From positions 16,863,413 through 16,927,412 of the forward strand of contig OX457029.1 of the NCBI GenBank assembly GCA_949752745.1: a stretch of 64,000 nucleotides of DNA, written 5' to 3'. Source of the stretch: Protula sp. h YS-2021. Taxonomy: Eukaryota > Annelida > Polychaeta > Sabellida > Serpulidae. Every line of letters begins with the position of its first letter. Positions within the stretch are counted from its first letter, which is position 1. The notes below the pieces were generated by a model that was not told the DNA's origin, made no database searches, and worked only from the letters and a program-made list of their open reading frames with translations. Shown here one piece after another: positions 50,469 to 59,274 of this stretch. The position numbers and the translations under genes were made by a program.

Positions 50469-50819
50469 TTTTAGTATTTCTGTTGCCTACAGCGCAACTT
50501 TGTGCACGCGATATCTCAGCCGCTATTTAACCCTGGCTTTCGATTTTTGCTACAATGAAAATATATATATTGAAGTTGCGCGACGTTGGATTATTTTTCT
50601 ATTCGACCAAAAAATGATGAAATGGCGACTTGTTGAAAATAGGCATGTTTTAGTATTTCTGTTGCCTACAGTGCAACTTTGTGCACGCGATATCTCAGCC
50701 GCTATTCTAGCCTGGTTTTTGATTTTTGCTGCAGTGAAAACATACATATTGAAGTTGTGCAACGTCGCATTATTGTTCGATTCAACCAAAAAATGACGAG
50801 ATGGCGACTTGTTAATTTT
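50469..50819 (+). repeat. M modules 2 and 3, period 179 bp
   Basis: Two direct copies begin with TTTTAGTATTTCTGTTGCC and are spaced 179 bp apart. Each then has GTGCACGCGATATCTCAGCC and the ATATATTGAAG or ATACATATTGAAG segment, and ends with a GATGGCGACTTGTT or AATGGCGACTTGTT tail. Module 3 is cut off at 50819 by the inverted-repeat element that starts at 50820. Short open frames on either strand are shadows. Confidence 0.85.
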
Positions 50820-50860
50820 TAGCCCTCAGCCAATATTTGCTGAAGGCTATTGCTATGGCC

Positions 50861-50974
50861 GTGTCCGTCCGTCCGTCCGTCCGTCTGTCTTTGCTGAAGG
50901 CTATTGCTATGGCCGTGTCCGTCCGTCCGTCCGTCCGTCCGTCCGTCTGCCTGTCTGTCCGTCTGTCCGTCCGT
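50861..50974 (+). repeat. (CCGT)n tract with a duplicated ~54-bp segment
   Basis: Runs of CCGT with some CTGT are interrupted by a second copy of TTTGCTGAAGGCTATTGC and the following GTGTCCGTCC. The segment containing these words is present twice, about 54 bp apart. On the plus strand it reads repeated RPSV. This is a microsatellite inside the MITE-like element. Confidence 0.9.
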
Positions 50975-52110
50975 TAACACTTACCTTGTGAACACGCTCT
51001 GGCCTGCATTTTTTTGCAAATCGGTTAGATATTTTAAATATAGCTTGTTTATGGACCAATGAAGATCCCTATTTTTGAGCCATATCCGACCAAAGACAGT
51101 GGCTCAGCTGGACTTGGAAATTTTCTTATTTGTACCATTATCAAGTCTGCTTAACATGTGGCTTGTGAACACTCTCTAGCCTACAATTCTTTACCAATTA
51201 CTAAGATATTTTAGATATAGGTAGTGATTAAACTAATAACGATTCTTATCGTTTATGAGCCATATCTGACTAAGGACAGTGGCTCAGCTTGACTTTGAAA
51301 TTTTCTTATTTGGTCCATTATCAAGTCTGCTTAACATATGGCTTGTGAACACTCTCTAGCCTACAATTCTTTACCAATTACTAAGATATTTTAGATATAG
51401 GTAGTGATTAAACTAATAACGATTCTTATCGTTTATGAGCCATATCTGACTAAGGACAGTGGCTCAGCCTGACTTTGAAATTTTCTTATTTGGTCCATTA
51501 TCAAGTCTGCTTAACATATGGCTTGTGAACACTCTCTAGTCTACAATTCTTTACCAATTACTAAGATATTTCGGATAAAGCTAGTGTATGGAGCAATAAA
51601 GATCCCTGTTGTGTATGAGCCATATACGACCAAGAACAGTGGCTCGGCTAGACTTTGAAATTTTCTTATTTTTATCATTATCAAGTCTGCTTAACATATG
51701 GCTTGTGAACACTCTCTAGCCTACAATTCTTTACCAATTACTAAGATATTTCGGATATAGCTACTGTATGGAGCATTGAAGATCCCTATTGTTAATGAGC
51801 TATATCCAACTAGGGACAGTGGCTCAGCTGAACTTGGAAATTTTCTTATTGGTACCATTATCAAGTCTGCTTAACATATGGCTTGTGAACACTCTCTAGC
51901 CTACAATTCTTTACTAATTACTAAGATATTTTAGATATAGGTAGTGTATAAACTATTAAAGATCCTTATCGTTTATGAGCCATATCTGACCAAGGACAGT
52001 GGCTCAGCTGGACTTTCTCATATAGCTATTGTATGGAGCATTGAAGATCCCTATTGTTAATGAGTTATATCCGACCAAGGACACGGGCTCAGCTGGATTT
52101 TCTCATGGTA
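50974..52110 (+). repeat. 180-bp tandem repeat inside the MITE-like element
   Basis: TTAACATATGGCTTGTGAAC and its close variants recur at 51151, 51331, 51511, 51691 and 51871, exactly 180 bp apart, with a first diverged copy near 50974. A truncated last copy begins near 52018. Other landmarks are AAATTTTCTTATT, AATTACTAAGATATTT and GACAGTGGCTCAGC. Some neighbouring copies are nearly identical (51151-51330 and 51331-51510). There is no coding potential. Confidence 0.95.
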
Positions 52111-52262
52111 AATGTTTGTTTTTTTGTTCCTCTTAAAGCACTGCCACCCTTTTTTTCTTTTCGGTGCTAAGGATTGAACTGAGCTTGTGACCAACCTCAA
52201 ACCTACTATTTTCCATGTTTCAAATGTTCCGGCTGGCTGAGGGCTATGCATCTCTGATGCCT

Positions 52263-52455
52263 ATGTTTCTGTATTTCTGTTGCCTACAATGCAACTTTGT
52301 GCACGCGAAATCTCAGTCGCTATTCAACCCTGGCTTTTGATTTTTGCTACAGTGAAAATATTTATATATTGAAGTTGTGCGACGTCGCATTATTGTTCGA
52401 TTCGACCATAGTTCGTGGCGGGGGACATTCACTAGTCTCACTGATAACTTGTTAA
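52263..52455 (+). repeat. M module 4
   Basis: Contains GTATTTCTGTTGCC, GTGCACGCGAAATCTCAG, the ATATATTGAAG segment and the TTCGTGGCGGGGGACATT tail shared with M1. It starts 17 bp after the right inverted repeat of the MITE-like element and is read as the continuation of the interrupted M array. Confidence 0.8.
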
Positions 52456-52797
52456 ATCAGAGGGCGGTTGGCAGGTAGAATCTACCCAATCCAGATACAA
52501 TACTGCACATTGGTATGTTCAAAGCAGCGAGGGGAAGAAGGGGCCGACGTAGTTTATGATGGTAACAATGGCAACCCGAATCTAATGGCAAGGCGTCCCA
52601 ACCCGAATCTTTTTGATCTTTTTGATAAGGTATCCACAAACATTGACCCAAATGTGTGTGTGCGTATGGGGTTGAGGGAGGGGGTGATATTCGAGTCATT
52701 GGGGGAGGGGGTGGGGGGAGGTGGAGATGCTTACTCGGCAGGCAGGCCATACCTTTTATTTCTGAACAAGACGTAACGTATTTTAAATCTTTTACAG
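52456..52797. other. Upstream region of the candidate MADNEGE exon
   Basis: Contains a G-rich stretch at 52701-52725 (GGGGGAGGGGGTGGGGGG followed by AGGTGG) that could form a quadruplex, and ends in TTTTACAG at 52797. Open frames of 102 and 139 codons on the two strands overlap each other and show no recognisable domain, so they are not called. The region could be a promoter or an intron end. Confidence 0.3.
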
Positions 52798-52863
52798 CCA
52801 ATGACAAGATGGCGGACAATGAAGGAGAAAGACGACGGTCATTCTCATCACGCCAATCAACAG
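52798..52863 (+). CDS. Candidate first coding exon, MADNEGE...
   Basis: TTTTACAG precedes and GTAGGC follows a 66-bp block. ATG at 52809 lies in CAAGATGGCGGAC, with A at -3 and G at +4, a strong initiation context. It also matches the YY1-type motif found over many animal start codons (established). The frame reads MADNEGERRRSFSSRQST and leaves one base (phase 1) at the donor. The peptide is hydrophilic and Arg/Ser-rich. It is an exon candidate, not a recognised gene. Phase 1 is compatible with the two leading bases of the open frame IHSMQQ in the candidate exon at 61047. Unspliced reading stops within 10 codons after the donor. Confidence 0.45.
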
Positions 52864-53184
52864 GTAGGCTCTTCATTTTTGTGGGGCGTTAGACGTCTAA
52901 TAACAAATTCAAGCAATTTCGTTGACATTCAGTTTGATTTTTGACTCGCATATTACCTACGAGAAAAATACTGTCAGGTTGCCCCCCCCCCCCCTCCTTT
53001 AAGAAAAAAAGAAATAAGAGAAATTAAGAAAACGACAGACAAACTGCTAAATTTTGCCTCCCTCCCAATAAACAAACAAGATAATACGGTTGTAACATGA
53101 AGTCTACGTGTATATGATTGAAGGAGCAATTACTAAAAGCTAATCCAAAAGAACACAAAATTGAAAATTAAAAACACCCAGGAA
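52864..53184. other. Intron-like spacer with C-run
   Basis: AT-rich sequence after the candidate donor, with a 13-base C-run at 52982-52994. No repeat shared with the rest of the window was noticed and no coding is supported. Confidence 0.4.
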
Positions 53185-53365
53185 ACATTGCGGTGTTGGA
53201 TCGACGTTGAATAGATGCCACCCCGACGCCGGATCAGTGTCGGAATTTGGTGGTTTAGGGAAGTCGAAACGTTATGTCTACCTTCCGACGCCGCATACAA
53301 TAGGCTCGGTTGTCCGACGTCTGGACGTCGGGAAAGTGACGTTGTATAGACGTGAGGAAAATATT
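53185..53365. repeat. Degenerate GACGTTG(A/T)ATAGA(T/C)G-rich repeat
   Basis: Related words recur: TCGACGTTGAATAGATG, TCCGACGTCTGGACGTCGGG and GACGTTGTATAGACGTGAG. Several GTCGGA/TCCGAC inverted words lie between them. It resembles a decayed internally repetitive element. A 62-codon frame across it is not convincing. Confidence 0.35.
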
Positions 53366-53866
53366 AATCTGGTATTGTCGTTAAGACAGGAATAATAATT
53401 GGGCATCGCTCCGTTTCCGGTGAGCGGTAATACATTTATATTTGTTTTTGGTTGCGAGAGTCGGACGTATTTACAACGTAATATAATACGTCTATCCCAC
53501 TTTGATTTTCGGCGCCTATTCAGAGTTGCATCAATGTGGTGGTATATTAGTACGAAACACCAAAGGATACATGCTATATATTTTATTTCCTAGCAATCAT
53601 TTAAATGGCCTCGCGGCACAAAATTTTTATTCCACAAATGTTAGTCCCCCAAATAGCATTCATGTTTGTCCCTCCGTACGTCTGTCTGACTGGCTGGTGA
53701 AGGTTTAGGTACATACATCATTTTGCCTCGACTGTTTGCCAAGAACTTGACAATATTGTCAGTTTGAACAGTGTGAGCTCGAAACATCAGAGACCGGAGA
53801 GAACACAATTGAAAACGTACTGAAAGTTTAAATGACTAAATAAAAATTGTAATAAATTGTTTTTCA
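53366..53866. other. Unassigned spacer
   Basis: Single-copy-looking AT-rich sequence. Short open frames (64 and 68 codons on the plus strand) show no motif. Nothing is supported here; it ends at a 26-base T-run (53867-53892). Confidence 0.4.
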
Positions 53867-53896
53867 TTTTTTTTTTTTTTTTTTTTTTTTTTCATC

Positions 53897-54060
53897 CGCG
53901 GGAAATGTCCTAGGTCAGGGAAAGTCCTAGGTCTGGAAAAGTTCCGCGGGAAAAGTCCCCGCGGGAAAGCCCTATGTCGGGAAAAGTCCTCAGCGGGAAA
54001 AGTCCCCGCGGGTAAAGTCCGAGTGGAAAAGTCCCCGCGGGAAAAGTCCTCGCGGGAATT
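53897..54060 (+). repeat. Short GC-rich minisatellite (CGCGGGAAAAGTCC-like)
   Basis: About ten degenerate units of roughly 12-18 bp built on GCGGGAAAAGTCC, with CTAGGT or CTATGT spacers on the left. Minus-strand frames read repeated FPAGTFP / RTFPD-like words. They start from repeat sequence and are not called. The 26-base T-run lies just upstream. Confidence 0.85.
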
Positions 54061-54420
54061 GCCCTGTTTCCCAACAGTACATATAATTTCAGCCTTTTTA
54101 ATAACATTTTGCAGAATTTTACATGCAAAAGCTATTCCTTTTGACCACAAGTACCCAGTTTAAACACGCGGGGTATCACATTTAAAAATCACAGAAATCA
54201 GTCCAAATGAGTATGCATTTTACAGTAAATTAAGGTAACCCAATATGGACCCTAAAATGTTCCTAGGCAGCATGGTTTGTTGTTTAGACAATATTAATCA
54301 ATTGTCTGTTTAATTAGAACCGAATATTCACACATTGTCATATAAATACACCATAGGCTTTCAATGGTCCGATAGAAACATAAATAACTGAAAGAAAGAA
54401 AGTAAAGTGTGTTTTCACAG

Positions 54421-54482
54421 CTCCCTGCAAAAATGCCGACTAAGAAGACTGGAAGAGCCTCCAGGACGAGCCAGCCAACCAA
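54421..54482 (+). CDS. Candidate micro-exon L, copy A
   Basis: A 62-bp block lies between TTTTCACAG and GTAAGC. The frame open in all three copies reads LPAKMPTKKTGRASRTSQPT and leaves two bases (phase 2). The peptide is basic and Ser/Thr-rich. ATG at 54433 is present only in this copy; B and C have TTG and CTG. Phase 2 fits the single leading base of the next candidate exon (S, 54687) and of core frame B. One other frame is open here but has stops in B and C. Confidence 0.4.
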
Positions 54483-54686
54483 GTAAGCAGCTGTTAGCAG
54501 CTGAGATTCAAACCATTGGAACAAAAAAAAAACCCAAAACGAACACTTAGAAAGAATTTCTTGTGGTGGTCTAAATATCGTGTCTGAACTTGAATTTTTT
54601 TTCACATTTAAGGACAGTTGTACGTTGAGAAAACAGCCGATCGTTTTGTCTCTAGATTAAAACTGCAAGCATTTGAATCCTCACAG

Positions 54687-54909
54687 CAGCCAAGTGGACT
54701 CAGCCAAGCGGACCCTTGCCGTGCGGACAGCAGCGAAGTGGACGCCAGCCAAGCGGACCTACCATAGGTGCAGCAGTCAAGTGGATGCCAGCCAAGCGGA
54801 CCCCGGCCATGAGGACAGCAGCCAAGTGGACGCCAGCAAGAGGACGCCAAAACTGCTAAGTCGCTTTTGTTATTTCCGGAATACGTCAATATTCACGTAT
54901 TTTTTTTAA
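54687..54909 (+). CDS. Candidate terminal exon S, copy A
   Basis: Follows CCTCACAG. With one base completing the phase-2 codon from L, the frame reads SQVDSAKRTLAVRTAAKWTP and continues to a TAA ending at 54909, about 73 codons. The DNA is built of GCCAAG(C/T)GGAC words, so the peptide is repetitive (AKRT, SQVDAS, SKRT). The minus strand is also open, as is common for such repeats. No family is recognised. No good donor was seen, so it may be a last exon. Part of the segment is duplicated downstream (near 55000-55145). Confidence 0.33.
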
Positions 54910-55248
54910 ATTGTATTTTAATGTATATCAATATACATGTTATTCATCTATTAATTGCATTTTTTATTTAAGTCTGTTTAGATGACAGGGGGCCAATCAG
55001 CCAAGTGGATGCCAGCCAAGCGGAACCCGGCCATGAGGACAGCAGCCAAGTGGATGCCAGCCAAGCGGACCCCGGCCATGAGGACAGCAGCCAAGTGGAC
55101 GCCAGCAAGAGGACGCCAAAACTGCTAAGTCACTTTTGTTATTTCCGGAATACGTCAATATTCACGTATTTTTTTATTGTATTTTAATGTATATCAATAT
55201 ACATGTCATTCATCTATTAATTGCATTTTTTTATTTAAGTCTGTTTAG

Positions 55249-55377
55249 ATGACAGGGGGCAAGCAGTCAACAGAGGCATCGGACCACAGCTGCCGGACTA
55301 CAGCACACAGCAGGGAACCAGTGGACACCGAATGCAGAAGGCGAGACATTTGTCAAGAACTCAATCGAGGCATTTAA
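55249..55377 (+). CDS. Candidate small ORF/exon G, copy A (42 aa)
   Basis: ATG directly follows CTGTTTAG, so either an acceptor or a simple upstream context. The frame starts MTGGKQSTEASDHSCRTTAH and ends CQELNRGI before TAA. It is polar with four Cys-flanking charged patches and no recognised domain. The same frame is open in B and C, with several synonymous differences (ACT/ACC, AGC/AGT, GAC/GAT), modest support for coding. Confidence 0.38.
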   Translation: MTGGKQSTEASDHSCRTTAHSREPVDTECRRRDICQELNRGI

Positions 55378-55619
55378 GATACTGAAGGAAAATATAAAAA
55401 TAAATTGAAAAGATTGCTTCTTGCACTGCTGCAATTTATAGAGATTGGACGCAAATCGCTGGCTTAATAGATTCCAATCCAAAGATAATTTGTAGTTGCA
55501 ACAAAATAGATATTTAACTGGTGTTGAGTGTTGACTTGAAATAATTAAACTTGAAAGCCGATCTTTTCGAATAAACGTGTGTAAAATACGTTTGAATATA
55601 TTTAATGTGAATGTTGTAG

Positions 55620-55697
55620 AGGAAGGAGAGGTGATGCGTCAGTTAAGAAGTGGGCTGTGGTGGGCGGGGTTCCAGGCATGCGGATAGACAGCAACAC
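55620..55697 (+). other. Diverged core copy d
   Basis: 78-bp core between GTTGTAG and GTAATT in large unit A. It contains the invariant GGGCTGTGGTGGGCGGG. One base is missing after GGGCGGG relative to copy g, and neither frame A nor frame B stays open across it. It is probably non-coding or decayed. Confidence 0.5.
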
Positions 55698-55900
55698 GTA
55701 ATTGAGATTTAATTTAGATTTGAAACCGTCGCTGTAAGAAAGCGCAAGTGTAAGACTCCGATTGGAAAACAACTCTAGTTGTGGAACGCTCTAATAGATA
55801 TTTAGTGTTGAATACTGGCTTGAAATAATTAAATTTGAAAATTATTCTCCTGTTTTAAAACATGTAAAATTCACGAGACCATTTCTTGTTCACCTTGTAG

Positions 55901-55976
55901 GGAAAGGAAGATGACGCCAATGAAGACGTGGATTGTGGTGGGCGGGCGTACCAGGCATTCGGACAGGCGGCAACAC
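55901..55976 (+). other. Diverged core copy e (76 bp)
   Basis: Lies between CACCTTGTAG and GTAAGC. It is the closest relative of the satellite core: its last ~40 bases match except at the 3' end, where it has AACAC for the satellite's CACAT. It has 12 more bases than the satellite core in its 5' half. Frame A reads EDDANEDVDCGGRAYQAFGQ; frame B reads MTPMKTWIVVGGRTRHSDRR. Its right flank is the one found after satellite core 93. Confidence 0.55.
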
Positions 55977-56229
55977 GTAAGCTTTTAGTTTTGATACTGT
56001 TGCTTTAGAAAAAAACAAATTAAATTATTTGAAGTAAGACAATGGGATTGTTTGGGTCAATCATTAAAACAAAAAAAAATATATTTTATTCTATAAACCT
56101 GCGAAAGAACTCCATCAATGGTGAGATCCTGTGTGTTGCGTGATTTTAGTAGGCGACCAATCGGAATTGGTTTCTTTCCAGCTCTTCTTTTACTATTTCT
56201 TCATTTCTTTTTTTTTTTCCTTTAACAAG

Positions 56230-56343
56230 ATGTCAAGAAGAGAGACGTCACAGCGCCGTTGGGAATGCAGAACAAACATCGCCTTTCAAAGAGTAAGAAG
56301 TTCAAAAACTTTGAAAAAGCTGTGGGACATTCCTGAGCAATAA
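56230..56343 (+). CDS. Candidate small ORF R, copy A (37 aa)
   Basis: ATG in AACAAGATGTC follows a long T/C-rich stretch. The frame starts MSRRETSQRRWECRTNIAFQ and ends KLWDIPEQ. It is strongly basic and no domain is recognised. The stop overlaps an AATAAA hexamer (56339-56344), a possible poly(A) signal. A GTAAGA donor-like word lies inside (after AAAGA), so it could instead be a spliced exon. Copy B differs at three codons, two synonymous and one K/R. Confidence 0.4.
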   Translation: MSRRETSQRRWECRTNIAFQRVRSSKTLKKLWDIPEQ

Positions 56344-56457
56344 AGTTGGCATTTAATTATTGTTTATATTTGTAGCTTCGGGTAATTAGAGAAACAACAT
56401 GACCCGACTCTAGTGGCTTGAAATTATTAAATCGAATCCCGTCTTCAAATGTTGTAG

Positions 56458-56529
56458 AGAAGGGAGATGCCAATGAAGACACGGGCTGTGGTGGGCGGGC
56501 CTACGGGGCGCGCGGACAGGCGGCAGCAC
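56458..56529 (+). other. Diverged core copy f (72 bp)
   Basis: Third core of large unit A, between GTTGTAG and GTAAGC. The middle is changed to CCTACGGGGCGCGCGG. One base is missing from the 5' part relative to f', so its length differs by one (72 against 73). Confidence 0.5.
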
Positions 56530-56962
56530 GTAAGCTTCTACATTTGAAACTGTCGTTTTGAGAGAATACTAATGGGAATCATTTTACGTAAGATATTGGG
56601 ATCTTTTGTACCAGATCCTTAAACACAATCTATTTAATTCTATAAAACTGTAAAAGTGATTTGAGTTTAGTTTACCTAAAAGCGTACTGGCTGAATAGTT
56701 TAAACCCTCTTGAGCAAGTTTGCCTGATAAATAGTTTTCCATCAAAACACCGAGGCCCGCCAAACCGTTTATGATAAACGTATAACGTTGTTATGGAATG
56801 TTGGGTACTGTGACCTGTCGTGATCGGCAGGCTTTGTCAAAAGATTAAGGTTAGAAAGTACACCAGAATGTCTCTACTGTTCTATACATCGGTTCAAAAG
56901 TTATTTATAGTTGTGTTTAATGTGCTGTGGATTTTTCAAATGAGCAGAAAAAAAGAAAGAAA
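56530..56962. other. Intron-like tail of large unit A
   Basis: AT-rich sequence after core f, repeated in unit B at 59275-59690. It contains ATAAACGTATAACGTTGTTATG and GACCTGTCGTGATCGGCAGG. No coding or RNA gene is supported. Confidence 0.4.
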
Positions 56963-57438
56963 ACAACAGTACATATAATTTCAGTCTTTTTTGATAACAT
57001 TTTGCAGAATTTTACATGCAAAAGCAATTCTCTTGACCATAAGTACCCAGTTTAAACATGCGGAGATATCACACAAGAAATCACAGAAATCAGTCCTAAT
57101 GAGTATGCATTTTTACAGCAAATTAACGTTATACAGTAAATTAACGTTACCCAATATGGACCTTAAAATGTTCCTAGGCAGCATGCTTTGTTGTTTAGGC
57201 AATATTAATCAATTGTCTGTTTAATTAGAACAGAATATTCACAATTGTCACATAAACTTACCGTAGGCTTTCAATGACCCGATAGAAACATAAATAACTC
57301 TTGAACTGATGTATATTGACCCTCCACCCCTTGCTCCCCTCGTTAGTCCAGTGTTAGTCCAGAAAATTTTGAACGAATATTATGTTAAAAACTACTTTAC
57401 TGAACGGTGTTTTAAGCAAGTGAAGTGTGTTTTTACAG

Positions 57439-57500
57439 CTCCCTGCTAGATTGCTGACGAAGAAGACTGGAAGAGTCTCCAGGACGAGCCAGCCAACCAC
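57439..57500 (+). CDS. Candidate micro-exon L, copy B
   Basis: 62 bp between TTTTTACAG and GTAAGC, same length and phase as copy A. It reads LPARLLTKKTGRVSRTSQPT. Differences from A are mostly amino-acid changing (K/R, M/L, P/L, A/V) plus a synonymous ACT/ACG. The frame used here is the only one open in all three copies. Confidence 0.38.
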
Positions 57501-57705
57501 GTAAGCGGTTGTTAGCAGCTGAAATTCAAACCAGTGGAATAAAAAAAGATAAAAACCCAAAACGAACACTTAGAAAGAATTTGTTGTGGTCTAAATATCG
57601 TGGCTAAACTTGAATTTTTTTCACATTTGAGGACAGTTGTACGTTGAGAAATAAGCCGATTGTTTTGCCTGTAGATTAAAACTGCAAGCATTTGAATCCT
57701 CACAG

Positions 57706-57973
57706 CAGCCAAGTGGACTCAGCCAAGCGGACCCTTGCCATGACGACAGCAGCGAAGTGGACGCCAGCCAAGCGGACCTACCATAGGTGCAGCAGCCAAG
57801 TGGATGCCAGCCAAGTGGACTCCGGCCATGAGGACAGCAGCCAAGTGGACGCCAGCAAAAGGACGCCAAAACTGCTAAGTCACTTTTGTTATTTCCGGAA
57901 TACGTCAATATTCACGTATTTTTTTTTCATTGTATCTTCATGTATATCAATACACTTGTCATTCATTTATTAA
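57706..57973 (+). CDS. Candidate terminal exon S, copy B
   Basis: Same position and frame as copy A, after CCTCACAG. It begins SQVDSAKRTLAMTTAAKWTP, stays open through SSQVDASKRTPKLLS and ends at a stop at 57973. The other plus frame compatible with phase 1 has a TGA here, so only this frame is open in A, B and C. Confidence 0.33.
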
Positions 57974-58000
57974 TTGCAATTTTTATTTAAGTCTGTTTAG

Positions 58001-58129
58001 ATGACAGGGGGCAAGCAGTCAACAGAGGCATCGGACCACAGCTGCCGGACCACAGCACACAGCAGGGAACCAGTGGACACCGAATGCAGCAGGCGAGACA
58101 TTTGTCAAGAACTCAATCGAGGCATTTGA
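58001..58129 (+). CDS. Candidate small ORF/exon G, copy B (42 aa)
   Basis: Same start context and length as copy A, ending in TGA instead of TAA. Differences from A within the frame are ACT/ACC (synonymous) and AGA/AGC (R to S). Confidence 0.38.
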   Translation: MTGGKQSTEASDHSCRTTAHSREPVDTECSRRDICQELNRGI

Positions 58130-58370
58130 GATACTGAAGAAAAATATAAAAATAAATTGAAAAGATTGTTTCTTGCACTGCTGCAATTTATAGAGATTGG
58201 ACGCAAATCGCTGCCTTAATAGATTTCTGATCCAAAGATTATTTGTAGTTGCAACAAAATACTCAACACTGGTGTTAAGTGTTGACTTGAAATAATTAAA
58301 CTTGAAAGCCGATCTTTTCAAATAAACGCGTGTAAAATATGTTTGAATATATTTGATGTGAATGTTGTAG

Positions 58371-58446
58371 AGGAAGGAAGATGGCGTCAATGAAGAAATG
58401 GGCTGTGGTGGGCGGGGGTTCCAGGCATGCGGATAGACAGCAACAC
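58371..58446 (+). other. Diverged core copy g (76 bp)
   Basis: Counterpart of d in large unit B, between GTTGTAG and GTAATT. It has AAGATGGCGTCAATG, an initiator-like context. Frame B reads MASMKKWAVVGGGSRHADRQ. Frame A has a TAG at GGATAG. Confidence 0.5.
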
Positions 58447-58649
58447 GTAATTGAGATTTAAGTTAGATTTGAAACCGTTGCTTTAAGAAAACGCAAGTGT
58501 AAGACTCCGATTGGAAAACAACTCTAGTTGTGGAACGCTCTAATAGATATTTAGTGTTGAATACTGGCTTGAAATAATTAAATTTAAAAATTATTCTCCT
58601 GTTTTAAAACATATAAAATTCACGAGACTATTTCTTGTTCACCTTGTAG

Positions 58650-58725
58650 GGAAAGGAAGATGATGCCAACGAAGACGTGGATTGTGGTGGGCGGGCGTAC
58701 CAGGCACGCGGACAGGCGGCAACAC
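58650..58725 (+). other. Diverged core copy h (76 bp)
   Basis: Counterpart of copy e in large unit B, between CACCTTGTAG and GTAAGC. It differs by a few bases, including GCACGCGG for GCATTCGG. Both frames A and B remain open. Confidence 0.55.
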
Positions 58726-58973
58726 GTAAGCTTTTAGTTTTGATACTGTTGCTTTAGAAAAAACAAATGAATTTATTTGAAGTAAGACAATGGGATTGTT
58801 TAGGTCAATCATTAAAACATAAAAATTATATTTTATTCTATAAACCTGTAAAAGAACTCCATCAATGGTGAGATCCTGTGTGTTGCGTGATTTTAGTAGG
58901 CGACCAATCGGAATTGGTTTCTTTCCAGCTCTTCTTTTACTATTTCTTCATTTCCTTTTTTTCCTTTAACAAG

Positions 58974-59087
58974 ATGTCACGAAGAGAGACGTCACAGCGC
59001 CGTTGGGAATGCAGAACAAACATCGCCTTTCAAAGAGTAAGAAGTTCAAAAACTTTGAGAAAGCTGTGGGACATTCCTGAACAATAA
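58974..59087 (+). CDS. Candidate small ORF R, copy B (37 aa)
   Basis: Same frame, length and AATAAA overlap as copy A. The three differing codons are AGA/CGA (both Arg), AAA/AGA (Lys/Arg) and GAG/GAA (both Glu). This pattern is what protein-level constraint would give, but three changes are too few to prove it. Confidence 0.4.
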   Translation: MSRRETSQRRWECRTNIAFQRVRSSKTLRKLWDIPEQ

Positions 59088-59201
59088 AGTTGGCATTTAA
59101 TTATTGTTTATATTTGTAGCTTCGGGTAATTAGAGAAACAACATGACCCGACTCTAGTGGCTTGAAATTATTAAATCGAATCCCGTCTTCAAATGTTGTA
59201 G

Positions 59202-59274
59202 AGAAGGGAAGATGCCAATGAAGACACGGGCTGTGGTGGGCGGGCCTACGGGGCACGCGGACAGGCGGCAGCAC
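59202..59274 (+). other. Diverged core copy f' (73 bp)
   Basis: Third core of large unit B, between GTTGTAG and GTAAGC. Frame B reads MPMKTRAVVGGPTGHADRRQ and is open; frame A is also open. Length is 1 mod 3. Confidence 0.5.

Larger units (their letters stand above)
50820..52246. mobile_element. MITE-like element with 13-bp terminal inverted repeats
   Basis: TAGCCCTCAGCCA at 50820-50832 is the exact reverse complement of TGGCTGAGGGCTA at 52234-52246. The 1427-bp span between them has no transposase-like frame. It holds a (CCGT)n tract and a 180-bp tandem array. It sits between M3 and M4; removing it leaves those modules about 190 bp apart, close to the 179-bp spacing of M2 and M3. That supports insertion into a pre-existing M array. 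No clear target-site duplication is visible. It is probably a non-autonomous DNA transposon or foldback element of unknown superfamily. Confidence 0.65.
54073..56962 (+). repeat. Large unit A (2890 bp)
   Basis: First copy of a large direct repeat that begins with AACAGTACATATAATTTCAG. Order inside: exon candidates L (54421), S (54687) and G (55249), core d (55620), core e (55901), candidate R (56230), core f (56458), then about 430 bp of intron-like sequence. Compared with B it has an extra partial duplication of the S segment and its downstream flank (about 54970-55245), which explains its greater length. Confidence 0.93.

Noticed and set aside
50118..50796. Plus-strand frames of 69 and 98 codons in the M modules
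   Set aside because: They run into the (ATT)n tract or across repeated modules and differ between copies.
52457..52892. Overlapping 78-139 codon frames around the G-rich stretch
   Set aside because: Overlap in opposite strands, low complexity, no motif; only the AG/GT-bounded exon at 52798 was kept.
53836..54150. Minus-strand frames of 72 and 104 codons
   Set aside because: They translate the GCGGGAAAAGTCC minisatellite and the T-run (poly-Lys).
54608..54889. Minus-strand 93-95 codon frames opposite the S segments
   Set aside because: Open only because the GCCAAGCGGAC words lack stops on either strand; no splice or start support.
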